Below are positions 51,461 through 61,494 of a stretch of 64,000 nt of DNA, piece by piece. Position numbers and translations under genes: made by a program. Source of the stretch: Peptoclostridium sp965368085. GTDB taxonomy: Bacteria > Bacillota > Clostridia > Peptostreptococcales > Peptostreptococcaceae. The notes below the pieces were generated by a model. It saw only the letters and a program-made list of their open reading frames with translations. It was not told where the DNA came from and ran no database searches. Numbering within the stretch: position 1 is the first letter of the stretch; each line of letters begins with the position of its first letter. The stretch spans positions 52,239 to 116,238 of the forward strand of contig CBDULP010000004.1 in assembly GCA_965368085.1 (NCBI GenBank), written 5' to 3'.

Positions 51461-53380
51461 TTAATTACAGTGCATATCCACTCTTCTTTTTTCACCGTCA
51501 AACTCAACATTGAATCCTGCAGTCTTAATATCCTTTACAAGTACAAGTATATTGTCTTCAAGTTTATATGAATCGATTTTTTTTTCCCCTATGCATGTCT
51601 TTACGTCCGTATATTTCACCGAATCCGCAGCGCTTACTTGCGACGAATCAACTTCAAAAGCGACACCGTCTCCATTCAATGATTCATCTCTTTTTGAAAC
51701 ACGCACAATTTTGCCCTGACTATCAAATTCTACGTCAAATCCCGCGACCCTCAAGTCTTCAACATATATTGCCATGTTTCCTCCGATATTTACGCCTCTG
51801 ACTTTTTGACCTTCAACATATACGCTTATGTCAGTGCCTTCCGTTGTTCCTACCACCAAGCCTTCGTTTTCAGACACAGGAACCGAAATGTCTATTCCGC
51901 TTATATCAGAAGAAACTTCTATAACTTTGGCTTTGAGTGCATATTCCACCATTTCCCCGTCTGTTCCAAGGTATCCCTTTGCAAGGTTCGGGTATCCGCC
52001 TCCGGTCCAAAGCTCATATCTTGAAGGGAATATTCCATGAAGTTTTATCTCATAAGACATCAAATAGTTTTTGCCTCCTATAAGCTCCATCGAATACGGT
52101 ATTTCAGTCTCGTTCTGACCCACTTCCAAAGTCTTGCTTATGCAGTTGACGTACTCATCTGGATTGTCCGCATCGACTGCCTTTATCCTGACCTCCCTCA
52201 GGCCGTCTCTGAATAGTGTCTTTACACTGTCTTCAAGCCTTATTTTGCCCGACAGCTTCGCCTTCGGAAGTATTTTTATTTTGAAATTTTCATAGTCCAC
52301 GCTGTAGTCATCCATTTTCCTTACAAACATGTCGTAGTTTTCAACAGGCTGTCCGTTTTCGTACTTTACTGCTCCGTCTACATACTCTTCATTTTCTGCA
52401 ATCTCATACCCTATGAATACATCTGAATATCCCCATTCATGTGAGTTTTCTCCTGTCTGCCCAGATTTGGGATCAATAAAATACTTTGCAGAATTTGTTC
52501 CCTCCTGTATGTTGAATGTGTATTTCGCAAGCTCTTCTGGCTCTCCCTTGTAGCCGTATGTATACGCCACAAGACTCCCAGAAAGCCCCCCTTTTGGCGC
52601 AAGCTGTCCCTTTGGAAGGCTTATGCTTCCCGACAGATGGAAACTTCTGTTTTCCTCATCGTAATCCCTGAACACCATCATGTTCGGATTCTCTTCCAGC
52701 TGCCTTGCGGGTATTAGTGAATACCCCCCTATATTGTATGGCGTCACTTTCACTCCGCCTATCCATATCTCGACATCGCTGTCATATATGTTTCCGCTTT
52801 CTTTTATATGGCTTTTTGTTCCAATCACCTGCTTTTTATCTTCAAATTCAATTACGGTTATTCTATTTTTTTCATCCCATTCCACATTGTAACCGTAATC
52901 CCCTAGATTTTCTGCAACTATATAAAGTTCTCCATTTACTGCATATGTCGGAATCGATTCTCCATAGTACCCGTCAGTCCTTCCGAGTTTTAATACTGCG
53001 TCGCTTATTTTAAAGCTTCCTATTGTCTTTCCAATATCCTTGTTCTGATTTTCAAGCCTTTCGGCGCTGAAATATTTGAACCTTCCGCTGTTTAAGTCCA
53101 CAACTCCTGGGATATCAGTCTTTATGGAATATTCACTGCTTTTGAAACCCTCTTTCTCATTTTGCCTGACTGACATCTTTTCCCCTTCAGAAAGATATTC
53201 ATAGTATGATGAAAAATCCTTTCTGAGCTTTAATATATCTCTGCCGTATTCTATGTATATGTTTTGCTCTTCTTCATATATTATGTCGCCAAGTTTTTTA
53301 GCCTCCTGTGCGCTTGCATTTTGAAACGACAATATGAAAAAAACAGCAGAACACACTGACAATATCTTCAAAAAATTCAT
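51461..53380 (-). CDS. Secreted stalk-domain (copper-amine-oxidase-N-like) protein
   Basis: A 639-residue protein. A signal peptide (MNFLKILSVCSAVFFILSFQ) is followed by several copies of a small beta domain of the amine-oxidase N-terminal / stalk type. Examples are AVNGELYIVAENLGDYGYNV near 170, VNIGGNMAIYVEDLRVAGFD near 550, and KLEDNILVLVKDIKTAGFNV at the end. The middle has beta-sandwich-like segments. In Clostridia such domains sit in cell-surface proteins and have no enzymatic role. GGGAGG precedes ATG 53380. It is co-directional with the SLH gene but separated by a terminator. Confidence 0.75.
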   Translation of the reverse strand: MNFLKILSVCSAVFFILSFQNASAQEAKKLGDIIYEEEQNIYIEYGRDILKLRKDFSSYYEYLSEGEKMSVRQNEKEGFKSSEYSIKTDIPGVVDLNSGRFKYFSAERLENQNKDIGKTIGSFKISDAVLKLGRTDGYYGESIPTYAVNGELYIVAENLGDYGYNVEWDEKNRITVIEFEDKKQVIGTKSHIKESGNIYDSDVEIWIGGVKVTPYNIGGYSLIPARQLEENPNMMVFRDYDEENRSFHLSGSISLPKGQLAPKGGLSGSLVAYTYGYKGEPEELAKYTFNIQEGTNSAKYFIDPKSGQTGENSHEWGYSDVFIGYEIAENEEYVDGAVKYENGQPVENYDMFVRKMDDYSVDYENFKIKILPKAKLSGKIRLEDSVKTLFRDGLREVRIKAVDADNPDEYVNCISKTLEVGQNETEIPYSMELIGGKNYLMSYEIKLHGIFPSRYELWTGGGYPNLAKGYLGTDGEMVEYALKAKVIEVSSDISGIDISVPVSENEGLVVGTTEGTDISVYVEGQKVRGVNIGGNMAIYVEDLRVAGFDVEFDSQGKIVRVSKRDESLNGDGVAFEVDSSQVSAADSVKYTDVKTCIGEKKIDSYKLEDNILVLVKDIKTAGFNVEFDGEKRRVDMHCN

Positions 53381-53524
53381 TACAATCCCTCCCCACAGTA
53401 TTCAATTTGTATTCTCACATCTGTACATTCTATAATTAACCAAAACAAAGCGCATATTAACACTTTAATTTAATACTACAACATTTTCCTTAAAAACAAC
53501 TTAAATCATGTCATTTCAAAAAAA

Positions 53525-53575
53525 TAAAAAAAGAGATCTGTCATCCAAACGCAAGTTCAAATGACAGCCTCTCAT
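53525..53575 (-). terminator. Terminator after the chemoreceptor gene
   Basis: AGAGATCTGTCAT and ATGACAGCCTCTC form a 12-bp stem with one mismatch, followed on the minus strand by TTTTTTTATTTT. Confidence 0.75.
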
Positions 53576-53581
53576 TTATTT

Positions 53582-55636
53582 TTATACAGTAAATTTATCT
53601 GTTCCCTGTTCCAGTATCTCCACTATGTTTTTTAGATTGTTGACTTCTGCTTCTATTACTTTTACAGATTCCATGTTATGTTCCACTGTAGCTGCAACTT
53701 CTTCTGTTCCCGCAGCACTTTCCTCCGATATTCTCGCAAGTTCGTTTATGGCACCAACCGCATGCTGCGCGCTCTCATTGAGCCTGCTTGAATCATCAGA
53801 CATATTTTTTATCTTATCTGCAACATCCCCTGCAGAAGTTATTATTCTCTCAAGTACCTTTTCCATTTCACTGACCGCTTTTTCCTGTTCCACTATTGTA
53901 GTTTTAGTTACTCCCATTTCATTTACAGTGTCACTTATACACCATTGTATTTCGTTTATAAGGGCATTTATCTTATCCGTAGAAGCCGAAGACTGCTCTG
54001 CAAGCTTTCTGACTTCGTCTGCTACAACAGCAAATCCTTTCCCTTGTTCGCCCGCTCTTGCAGCTTCTATGGCTGCATTGAGCGCCAGTAAGTTCGTCTG
54101 CTGGGCTATTCCTTCTATTGTATTTACAATTTCCCCTATCTGCCCCGATTTTTGAGAAAGCATTTCTATTGAATTTGAAACCTTGTTTGTAGCCTCTTTG
54201 CTCTCATTCATTTTTTCAAGCTGGAATTTCATCTGTTTTGAACTCTCTTCAACTATCCCCATTGTCTCAAATGTAAGTTTCTCACATTCTGCGGCATCAC
54301 TGTTGACTACCGAAAGTCCCGATATTATCTGGTCCACCATTTCATTTCCAAGCTGTGTGCTTTCTGCCTGCTCGACACTTCCATTCGCAAGTTCATGCAC
54401 AGTGGCTGTGATTTGCTCTGAAGATGAAGCCACTCCCGCCGAAACGTCAACAAGCTTTGAGCATGATTCTATCACATCTCTTGTACTTTGCTTTATTTCC
54501 AATATCAGATTTTGAATGTTTGAACCCATTTCTACAAATGATCCTGAAAGCATTCCTATCTCATGTTTTTTAGTGCTGAGCAGTTCCAGTTTTTCATGCT
54601 TTTTGAGATCGCCCTCTGCAATTTTTTGTGCATCGCTGGTTATCATCATTATCGGATTTATTACCAGTTTGCTGAGGAATACGTATATGAACAATATTAA
54701 TATGATTACAGAAATCAATATCAAAATTCCATTGGTGAATAGCATTTTAGTAATCGGCTTGTATATTTCTGAAACAGGCATGAATACCACAAGCTTTAGT
54801 CCCGTATCCCCTATGGATGTGTATGATGACAGATAATTTTTATCTTCCATTTTGATTTTTCTTGAGTGCAGATTTTCTCCAGCCACTATTTCCTGCCCGT
54901 ATTCCCTAAGTTCCAAGTCGCTTTCCTTGATGATGTTTTCATTCATGTTCTTTGACGAATCCCTGTGTCCCAGATAGTAGCCTTCCTTTGATACTATGAA
55001 CGCAAATCCTTCTTCTCCTATCTTTATATCCCCAACCTGCTTTTGCAGCTCTTCAAGACCTATGTCTATTGTTACAACGCCGGATTTTTGCCCATTTTTG
55101 CTTATAGGGCTTGTTGCCGTTATCATAGGAACCCCTGTTACTGCATCAGCATACGGCTCACTCCATACTACCTTATCGCTGCTATTTATTCCATCTTTAT
55201 ACCAGCTCTGGCTGAAGTAGTCTTCTTCAGGATTGCTGTAGTCCCAGGTAAGTGTTATATGCCCGCTGTCCCTGTACATGTACGGCCCATAGTATTCATG
55301 TTCATTGTCATACTGGTACGGTTCAAGCCAGAATCCGCCACCAACTATGAATTCATCACTTTCTATGTACTTTTCAAGTATGCCCAAGAGCATTTCAGTT
55401 TCATACCCTGGCATGGTCTCCATATTTGACACATACAACTCTGCAGACTTTCCCCACTTCGAAAACATGGAGTTTATAAGAGCAGATTCCTTTTGGACCC
55501 TTGTCTGAAGAAATGAATCTATTTCCCTCGACATGTGCTTTCTCATATTGAAGTTCCCAATTCCCGCCTGAACCACCGACAGGAGCACTATTATTACTGC
55601 AATTGAAACCGATACAATGCTCTTAATACTTTTCAT
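53582..55636 (-). CDS. Methyl-accepting chemotaxis protein with dCache sensor
   Basis: A 684-residue receptor with TM1 at about 5-28 and an extracellular dCache_1 domain at about 30-290 (FIVGGGFWLEPYQYDNEHEY; SQSWYKDGINSSDKVVWSEP YA; GVVTIDIGLEELQ). TM2 lies at about 300-322, HAMP at about 322-380, and the signalling hairpin contains the conserved EGIAQQTNLLALNAAIEAAR AGEQGKGFAVVADEVRKLAE region. The sensor type often binds amino acids. No che genes are adjacent. Two Spo0A-box-like sites lie in its upstream region. Confidence 0.95.
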   Translation of the reverse strand: MKSIKSIVSVSIAVIIVLLSVVQAGIGNFNMRKHMSREIDSFLQTRVQKESALINSMFSKWGKSAELYVSNMETMPGYETEMLLGILEKYIESDEFIVGGGFWLEPYQYDNEHEYYGPYMYRDSGHITLTWDYSNPEEDYFSQSWYKDGINSSDKVVWSEPYADAVTGVPMITATSPISKNGQKSGVVTIDIGLEELQKQVGDIKIGEEGFAFIVSKEGYYLGHRDSSKNMNENIIKESDLELREYGQEIVAGENLHSRKIKMEDKNYLSSYTSIGDTGLKLVVFMPVSEIYKPITKMLFTNGILILISVIILILFIYVFLSKLVINPIMMITSDAQKIAEGDLKKHEKLELLSTKKHEIGMLSGSFVEMGSNIQNLILEIKQSTRDVIESCSKLVDVSAGVASSSEQITATVHELANGSVEQAESTQLGNEMVDQIISGLSVVNSDAAECEKLTFETMGIVEESSKQMKFQLEKMNESKEATNKVSNSIEMLSQKSGQIGEIVNTIEGIAQQTNLLALNAAIEAARAGEQGKGFAVVADEVRKLAEQSSASTDKINALINEIQWCISDTVNEMGVTKTTIVEQEKAVSEMEKVLERIITSAGDVADKIKNMSDDSSRLNESAQHAVGAINELARISEESAAGTEEVAATVEHNMESVKVIEAEVNNLKNIVEILEQGTDKFTV

Positions 55637-55684
55637 TCAACATCCCCCTAGTTGTTTTTTTCTGCAATTAAGTCATCAATGTTT

Positions 55685-55701
55685 TGTCGACTATTGTCGA
55701 A
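55685..55701. promoter_or_regulatory. Pair of Spo0A-box-like sites upstream of the chemoreceptor
   Basis: TTTTGTCGAC and TTGTCGAACA lie 10 bases apart, one helical turn, about 50 bases upstream of the chemoreceptor start. The spacing on one face of the helix makes a paired regulator site more likely than chance, though the first lacks the final A. Confidence 0.4.
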
Positions 55702-55842
55702 CACTTCAGTCTATTATAGCAAATATTCAACTGCATTTCTATGTTTATTAATCATGATTAACTAGAGCTTAACGTACCAAATATAGGGCTGTTCTTTCCA
55801 TCCCCTATTTGACTCATATTCAGCCGCTGAAAAAAACACCAC

Positions 55843-55881
55843 AAAAAATCCCAAGGCTACAAAACAGCCTCGGGATTTTTT
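55843..55881 (-). terminator. Terminator after the U32 gene
   Basis: AAATCCCAAGGCT and AGCCTCGGGATTT form a stem with one mismatch, with T-runs on both strands. Confidence 0.8.
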
Positions 55882-55923
55882 CAATTAATATATTAACTTT
55901 AATTGAACTATCGTCCTATTTTT

Positions 55924-58368
55924 CTATTCGACACCCCTATAGAAATGTCCATTTGTTATTCCCCTTTCTTTTAGCTTCTGATACATGTCATTTGTATTGT
56001 CGTCCATTTCAAATCCGTCTTCCACTGCCTGTATGTGAGCCCTTACAATTTCTTTTGACTCATCAGGGCTCTCAAGCGCAAGATCTATTTTAAATATTCC
56101 TATTCCGGCCTTGTAAACGTCCCTAAGCCTATCAAGCATACAAAGTGTCTTTGAGTTGTATATTACGCTCCTGCAACCGCTTGCCTTTCCAACAGGGAAA
56201 ACCTCTTCCATTTTGTCCCTTATGGCATATGAACCGTTGTTTATGCATTTGCCTTCTCTCTTTCCGCCCGCGCATTCTCCTGCAAGAGTTCCTACAAGGC
56301 AGTATTCGCTTATCATAAGAGGCACTCTTCCATATACAAATGCTTCAACCAGTCCAGTTGTCTTGTCGCAAACATTTTTAATGTCAGATATGTTGAGTTC
56401 CGGAGATATGCAAACCGCTCCTGCACCCTGTGCAATCAAGCTATTTGCCGAATATGAGTTGAATATGTTCAGACCGTGGTCACAGCAAAATCTTGCTCCT
56501 ATGCTCTTCACGGCATCCATCTGCCCGTGGGTAGAAACGTAAAAGTCGTTTACGCCCATTCCGTGCAGCCTGTCTATGAGAGTGTATTCTCCTTTTCGCA
56601 TTATCCTCGGAAGAGATGATATGAATTTCACTCCTTTTTCAGCGCATATTCTTGCTGCCTCTTCAACATCCCTCTCACATTCAAAGTACACTGCGTCAAT
56701 AAGGTCTGCATCTTCCAGCTCCATGATCTTTTTAAGCTGGTCTATTCCGTACGCACGTACCCTGATCTGTGGATACTCCGGCAGTTCTTTTCCGATTTGA
56801 GAATTAAACTCAAACGCGGCCAGGTCTTCTTCAATGTAATCCCTGCCCTCATTCATTAGGGTTCTCATTTCGTCAAGCATCTCTATGGCATCTCTTCTCA
56901 TCTCGTTTATGAGCTTTACAGGCATGCTCAGGCCTTCCTCTATGTCTACATTGGCAGATTCCAGTTCATAGGGAGTGCCTCCAAGTTTTTGAAGCTGCTG
57001 CATCACCTTGTCGCTGCTCAATGCAACCTTAAGGGCCTTTTCTGTCAGCATGCCGCCTTCTATGGAGACTTCATTTCCCCTGTCGTCTCTTATCGAAAGC
57101 TTAGGGTACTTTCCTATTTGGGCCCTAAAATCCATATTTATTAAGGCAGGCCTGTTTTCAGCTCCGTTTTTATATGTCTGCTGGGCTTTTTTTATAAGCT
57201 CTGCATCCAGATTCCTATATATAACTTCACCTTCTGTTGCGGTTCCTATATAGTCAAGCTCCACCGTCTGGCCGGCATCAGCATAGTTGCTCGGCCTTCC
57301 CTTTATGAGCACTCTTCCGACAATTCCTCCAACAGTGAGACCGTCTCCCTTGGATATTCTCTTTTCGAGCTTTATGCCAAGCCTTTTTCTTCCCTTGTCA
57401 AGATATTCTACGGTTCCTATCCTTATTCCCTTTTTACTCTGGTTGTTTGTGCTTATTATTCCGCCATTTTCCTCGCCGAACATGTATCCCTTGGTAAAAC
57501 CCCTGCTGAATATTGCATGCAACTCGTCAATGTCGTCCTGCGATACGCAGCTTTTTCCGGATTCAATATAAGACTGCGCAGCCTTTTTGTATATTCCAGT
57601 CACAGTGGCAACGTATTCAGGCTTTTTCATCCTTCCCTCTATCTTAAGCGAAAAGGATCCTGAATCTATTATCTTCCCTATTTCGTCTATTGTGCACGTG
57701 TCCATAGGGCTAAGCACGTATCTACCATCCGTACGGATGGTCTCACCACTTTTAGTGTTTAAAAGGTCGTATTCCTTCCTGCAAGGCTGTGCGCATCTGC
57801 CCCTGTTTCCAGACCTTCCGCCTATCATGCTGCTCATAAGGCATTGTCCCGAATAGCACACGCAAAGCGCCCCGTGCACGAATACCTCTATTTCGGCCTT
57901 TGAATTTTTGCTTATATATTCTATCTCTTCTATTGAAAGCTCTCTTGACAGCACAACTCTTGTAAATCCCATGTTTTCAAGGAATTTTACGTCTTCAATC
58001 GAATGAGCACTCATCTGCGTGCTGGCATGGATTTCAAAATCAGGATATCTCTTTTTGACTGCGCCTGCCATTCCAATGTCCTGAAGTATCAAAGCGTCGA
58101 CATCTTCGCCGTACAGAAAATCCACATACTCCAAGAACTCTTTGGCTTCCTTTTCCTTTACAAGCGTATTCACGGTTACATAAACCTTTACGCCTCTTAT
58201 GTGGGCATATCTTACAGCCTCCATTATTTCATCCCTGTCGAAATTATTCGCAAATGCCCTTGCACCGAACTGCTCCCCGCCTATATATATTGCATCCGCA
58301 CCGCTTTGAACCGCAGCCACAAACGCCTCGAATGAGCCGGCCGGCGATAGTATTTCAATTTTCTTCAA
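55924..58368 (-). CDS. U32 family peptidase-like protein (RlhA/TrhP group)
   Basis: An 814-residue protein from TTG 58368, with GGAGGAG upstream. The N-terminal U32 barrel (about 1-340) contains LSPAGSFEAFVAAVQSGADA, HASTQMSAHS, VFVHGALCVCYSGQCLMSSM and NRGRCAQPCRKEY, with Cys residues that in RlhA/TrhP-type proteins hold an Fe-S cluster. A middle DUF3656-like domain (about 380-500) and a C-terminal extension follow with more Cys (LVGTLAGECAGGKREGKC). Characterised relatives hydroxylate tRNA or 23S rRNA bases from prephenate-derived chemistry, so RNA modification is more likely than proteolysis. It follows zapA and pheT, as in many Clostridia. Confidence 0.88.
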   Translation of the reverse strand: MKKIEILSPAGSFEAFVAAVQSGADAIYIGGEQFGARAFANNFDRDEIMEAVRYAHIRGVKVYVTVNTLVKEKEAKEFLEYVDFLYGEDVDALILQDIGMAGAVKKRYPDFEIHASTQMSAHSIEDVKFLENMGFTRVVLSRELSIEEIEYISKNSKAEIEVFVHGALCVCYSGQCLMSSMIGGRSGNRGRCAQPCRKEYDLLNTKSGETIRTDGRYVLSPMDTCTIDEIGKIIDSGSFSLKIEGRMKKPEYVATVTGIYKKAAQSYIESGKSCVSQDDIDELHAIFSRGFTKGYMFGEENGGIISTNNQSKKGIRIGTVEYLDKGRKRLGIKLEKRISKGDGLTVGGIVGRVLIKGRPSNYADAGQTVELDYIGTATEGEVIYRNLDAELIKKAQQTYKNGAENRPALINMDFRAQIGKYPKLSIRDDRGNEVSIEGGMLTEKALKVALSSDKVMQQLQKLGGTPYELESANVDIEEGLSMPVKLINEMRRDAIEMLDEMRTLMNEGRDYIEEDLAAFEFNSQIGKELPEYPQIRVRAYGIDQLKKIMELEDADLIDAVYFECERDVEEAARICAEKGVKFISSLPRIMRKGEYTLIDRLHGMGVNDFYVSTHGQMDAVKSIGARFCCDHGLNIFNSYSANSLIAQGAGAVCISPELNISDIKNVCDKTTGLVEAFVYGRVPLMISEYCLVGTLAGECAGGKREGKCINNGSYAIRDKMEEVFPVGKASGCRSVIYNSKTLCMLDRLRDVYKAGIGIFKIDLALESPDESKEIVRAHIQAVEDGFEMDDNTNDMYQKLKERGITNGHFYRGVE

Positions 58369-58393
58369 AATATCTCCTCCAAATTTTACCTTT

Positions 58394-58427
58394 AAAAGCC
58401 TCCAGGCATACGTCCTGGAGGCTTTTA
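58394..58427 (-). terminator. Terminator after zapA
   Basis: AAAAGCCTCCAGG and CCTGGAGGCTTTTA form a near-perfect 13-bp stem with a 7-base loop directly after the zapA stop. Confidence 0.85.
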
Positions 58428-58952
58428 TTAGTCTTTCTTTTCCATTTTCACTATTTTCATCTGCATCTGATACAGCCTGTTTTGAAAATCTGTAACTATT
58501 TCTTCTGCATCCCTGATCTTTTGATCCTTTTCCATAATCAAGCCTGAAAACTCATCTTTTTCTTGGACAAGTTCTTCTTCCCTTGCCGAATACTCCTCAA
58601 GACTTGTCTTGAGAAGGCTGATTTGCTTTTCAAATTCCTCAATCTTAACCCTTTTCTCTTCCAGCTCGTTTTGGAGCGACTCCACTCTGATGTTTGCGCT
58701 TTCCAAGTCTTTGAGAGGACCTTTTATCTTTTTGTTTATAGTCTCAATCTCTTCCGCCTTTTTGAAAAGCTCGTTTGCAATATTCACTGAAGTGAGAACC
58801 GCTGCCATTGTGGTGCTGAGCCTAGGATTGGATTTTATAACTTCCTGCATCTTTTCATCAACGAAATTGCCTATCATCAACATATGCTCTTTGGATTCTG
58901 CCGCGCACATGTTGTATTCTTGGCCGTTTATCTTAATGCACACTCTGTTCAT
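58428..58952 (-). CDS. zapA: Cell-division protein ZapA with extended coiled coil
   Basis: A 174-residue protein. The N-terminal 95 residues match ZapA (INGQEYNMCAAESKEHMLMI, STTMAAVLTSVNIANELFKK). The remaining 80 residues are a long Glu/Lys coiled coil (SLQNELEEKRVKIEEFEKQI), longer than the classical 85-110-residue ZapA but usual in Clostridia. It binds and bundles FtsZ at mid-cell. It is located between pheT and the U32 gene. Confidence 0.9.
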   Translation of the reverse strand: MNRVCIKINGQEYNMCAAESKEHMLMIGNFVDEKMQEVIKSNPRLSTTMAAVLTSVNIANELFKKAEEIETINKKIKGPLKDLESANIRVESLQNELEEKRVKIEEFEKQISLLKTSLEEYSAREEELVQEKDEFSGLIMEKDQKIRDAEEIVTDFQNRLYQMQMKIVKMEKKD

Positions 58953-59065
58953 ATGCTCATCCCCTCGGTATATACTGCTTACTACTAATTATATTTTATA
59001 TCTTGCTAAATTTAAAGGCTATATATAATATTATTGTAGTTTTTTTAGTTTATAAGCAGGTGCGC

Positions 59066-61465
59066 TTAGTCTCTAAGCTTTGCCTCGAGTTCACTTTCAA
59101 GTTTTTCAACTATTACAGAATGTACCTTTTCAACCTCTTCGTCAGTAAGAGTATTTTCGTCGCTTCTGTAAGTCAGCGAATATGCAACCGACTTGTGTCC
59201 GCTTTCAACCTGCTCTCCCCTGTATACGTCAAACAGTTTAAAGCTTTCGACAAGCCCCTGGGAATTGTCTCTTATTATGTCCTCTATCTGCTTTACAAAC
59301 ACTTCTTCCTTGACTACAAGCGCTATGTCTCTGCTCATTGCAGGGTATTTCGGAAGAGGCTTGTATATTTTCATGTCCCTTGCGAATGTAAGCATGAGTT
59401 CAAAATCAAGCTCAGCTACGTAAACCCTTCTCTTTATGTCATAGTTTTCAAGCACGTCAGGATGTATTTCTCCGAATGTTCCAAGAGTATAGCTTCCATT
59501 TACTATGTTTGCACATCTTCCAGAGTGGAACGTAGTGTGGTTCTTTTCAGGTATTATCTCGCATCTCTTTATTCCAAGTTTTTCAAACAGCGCCTCCACA
59601 ATACCCTTTAGAGTGAAGAAATCTGCGCCGTCTTCATAAAGCCCTATGCACACAGCTTTTTTCTCTACAGGTATTATCTCGTTCACGGCCATGAATGTAT
59701 TCCCAAGCTCGAATCCCGCGAATCTTTCAACTTTTTTGGAATTGTTTGTGCTTATTACCTCCATCATGTTAGGAATAAGCGTTGTTCTCATAACGCTTGT
59801 CTCTTCTCCAAGAGGGTTCAAAAGCTTCATGAAATTGTTCTTTATAGAAGACTCATCTATGTTGATCTTTTTCACGCCTTTAGGGCTTACAAACGAATAA
59901 GTGAGTATTTCATTTACTCCAGCTCCCGTAAGCATGTCCTTTATGCTGTCTTCAAACAGCTGCCCTATTGTCTTAAGGCCCATTGTAGTTACTCCATGTA
60001 TCATGTGAGAGCTTATGTTGTCATATCCGTATATTCTTGCAACTTCCTCAAGTACGTCGGCTTCATGCTCCATGTCCAGTCTAAACGTAGGCACTTTTAT
60101 GCTTAGCTCATCCGAATTAAGAACACATTCAAATTCAAGGCTTTGGAGCATATTCACCATTTCTTCCCCTGGTATAACGTCTCCAAGAAGCTTGTTTATC
60201 CTTTCAACTGAAACCTCTATGGTCTTGCTCTGCACTGGATTTGGATAGTTGTCCTCAATTCCCCTTAGAACAGTTCCCGAACCAGTCTCCTCTATAAGCT
60301 GTGCAACCCTGTTTATCGCAGTTTCAGCAAGACTTGGGTCCACTCCCTTTTCAAATCTTGAAGACGCCTCGGATCTTAGTCCAAGCCTTTTCGAAGTTGC
60401 TCTTATGCCGGCCTTTACAAAGTTTGCACTCTCTATAAGAAGAGTCTTAGTGTTTTCATCGACTTCCGAGTTTCCTCCGCCCATTATTCCGGCTATTGCA
60501 AGCGATTTTTTCTCGTCCGTTATAAGAAGCATTTCCGTGTCAAGCTTTCTCTCAACGTCGTCAAGAGTAACCATGATTTCTCCCTCTTTGGCCCTTCTCA
60601 CTATTATGCTTTCACCTTCTATCTTGTCGAAGTCAAATGCGTGAAGCGGCTGTCCAAGTTCAAGCATTACATAGTTTGTTATGTCGACTATATTGTTTAT
60701 AGGTCTCATACCGGCTTCTATAAGCCTTCTTTGCATCCAGTAAGGAGACGGCTTAATTGTAACGTCTTTTACCATTCTCGCTGCATATCTAGGGCAAAGG
60801 TCTGCATCCTCTATTTTGATTCCGAACTTCATGTCCTCATCTGATTCTTTAACGCTTATCTGTGGGTATTTCACTTCCGTTTTAAGAGTCGCAGCGGCCT
60901 CTCTTGCTATTCCTATCATAGAAAGGCAGTCTGGTCTGTTTGAAGTTATCTCAAATTCAACTATTGCATCGTTTATGTCAAGGAAGTCCCTTACATCCCT
61001 TCCAGTTATGCCTTCTTCTGAAATCTTGTCTTCCCAGTCTATTATATATATTCCGTTTCTCTTGTTTTCCTCTATCATGCTCTCTGGAATGCCCAGCTCG
61101 TTCGAAGAGCACATCATACCTTCCGAGACTTCGCCTCTAAGCTTTCCTTTTTTTATCTTTATTCCGCCTGGAAGGACAGAACCGTGAAGCGCTACAGGTA
61201 TGTAGTCCCCCTCAGACACATTCTGGGCTCCTGTCACTATTTGTATCTGCTTTTCTCCAGCATCCACCTGGCACACTATCAGCTTGTCCGCATCAGGATG
61301 TCCCTCTATTTTAAGTATCTTTCCCACAACCACGTTCTTTATATCTTCTCCAAGATATTCAACAGCTTCCACTTTCGAACCCGTCATAGTCATCATATCT
61401 GAAAATTCTTTTGCATCCACATCTATATCAACATATTCTCTAATCCATTTTAATGGCGCTAACAT
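59066..61465 (-). CDS. pheT: Phenylalanyl-tRNA synthetase beta subunit
   Basis: A 799-residue protein with an N-terminal tRNA-binding OB domain (VGKILKIEGHPDADKLIVCQ) and the B3/B4 editing domains (about 200-390; IVDITNYVMLELGQPLHAFD). The B5 domain and the catalytic-like core follow, then a C-terminal ferredoxin-fold anticodon-binding domain (YPAMSRDIALVVKEEVFVKQ). It is the second gene of the Phe T-box operon, 29 bases after pheS. Length is usual. Confidence 0.97.
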   Translation of the reverse strand: MLAPLKWIREYVDIDVDAKEFSDMMTMTGSKVEAVEYLGEDIKNVVVGKILKIEGHPDADKLIVCQVDAGEKQIQIVTGAQNVSEGDYIPVALHGSVLPGGIKIKKGKLRGEVSEGMMCSSNELGIPESMIEENKRNGIYIIDWEDKISEEGITGRDVRDFLDINDAIVEFEITSNRPDCLSMIGIAREAAATLKTEVKYPQISVKESDEDMKFGIKIEDADLCPRYAARMVKDVTIKPSPYWMQRRLIEAGMRPINNIVDITNYVMLELGQPLHAFDFDKIEGESIIVRRAKEGEIMVTLDDVERKLDTEMLLITDEKKSLAIAGIMGGGNSEVDENTKTLLIESANFVKAGIRATSKRLGLRSEASSRFEKGVDPSLAETAINRVAQLIEETGSGTVLRGIEDNYPNPVQSKTIEVSVERINKLLGDVIPGEEMVNMLQSLEFECVLNSDELSIKVPTFRLDMEHEADVLEEVARIYGYDNISSHMIHGVTTMGLKTIGQLFEDSIKDMLTGAGVNEILTYSFVSPKGVKKINIDESSIKNNFMKLLNPLGEETSVMRTTLIPNMMEVISTNNSKKVERFAGFELGNTFMAVNEIIPVEKKAVCIGLYEDGADFFTLKGIVEALFEKLGIKRCEIIPEKNHTTFHSGRCANIVNGSYTLGTFGEIHPDVLENYDIKRRVYVAELDFELMLTFARDMKIYKPLPKYPAMSRDIALVVKEEVFVKQIEDIIRDNSQGLVESFKLFDVYRGEQVESGHKSVAYSLTYRSDENTLTDEEVEKVHSVIVEKLESELEAKLRD

Positions 61466-61494
61466 AAAAATACCTCCTCATTTTTTGTAATTAA

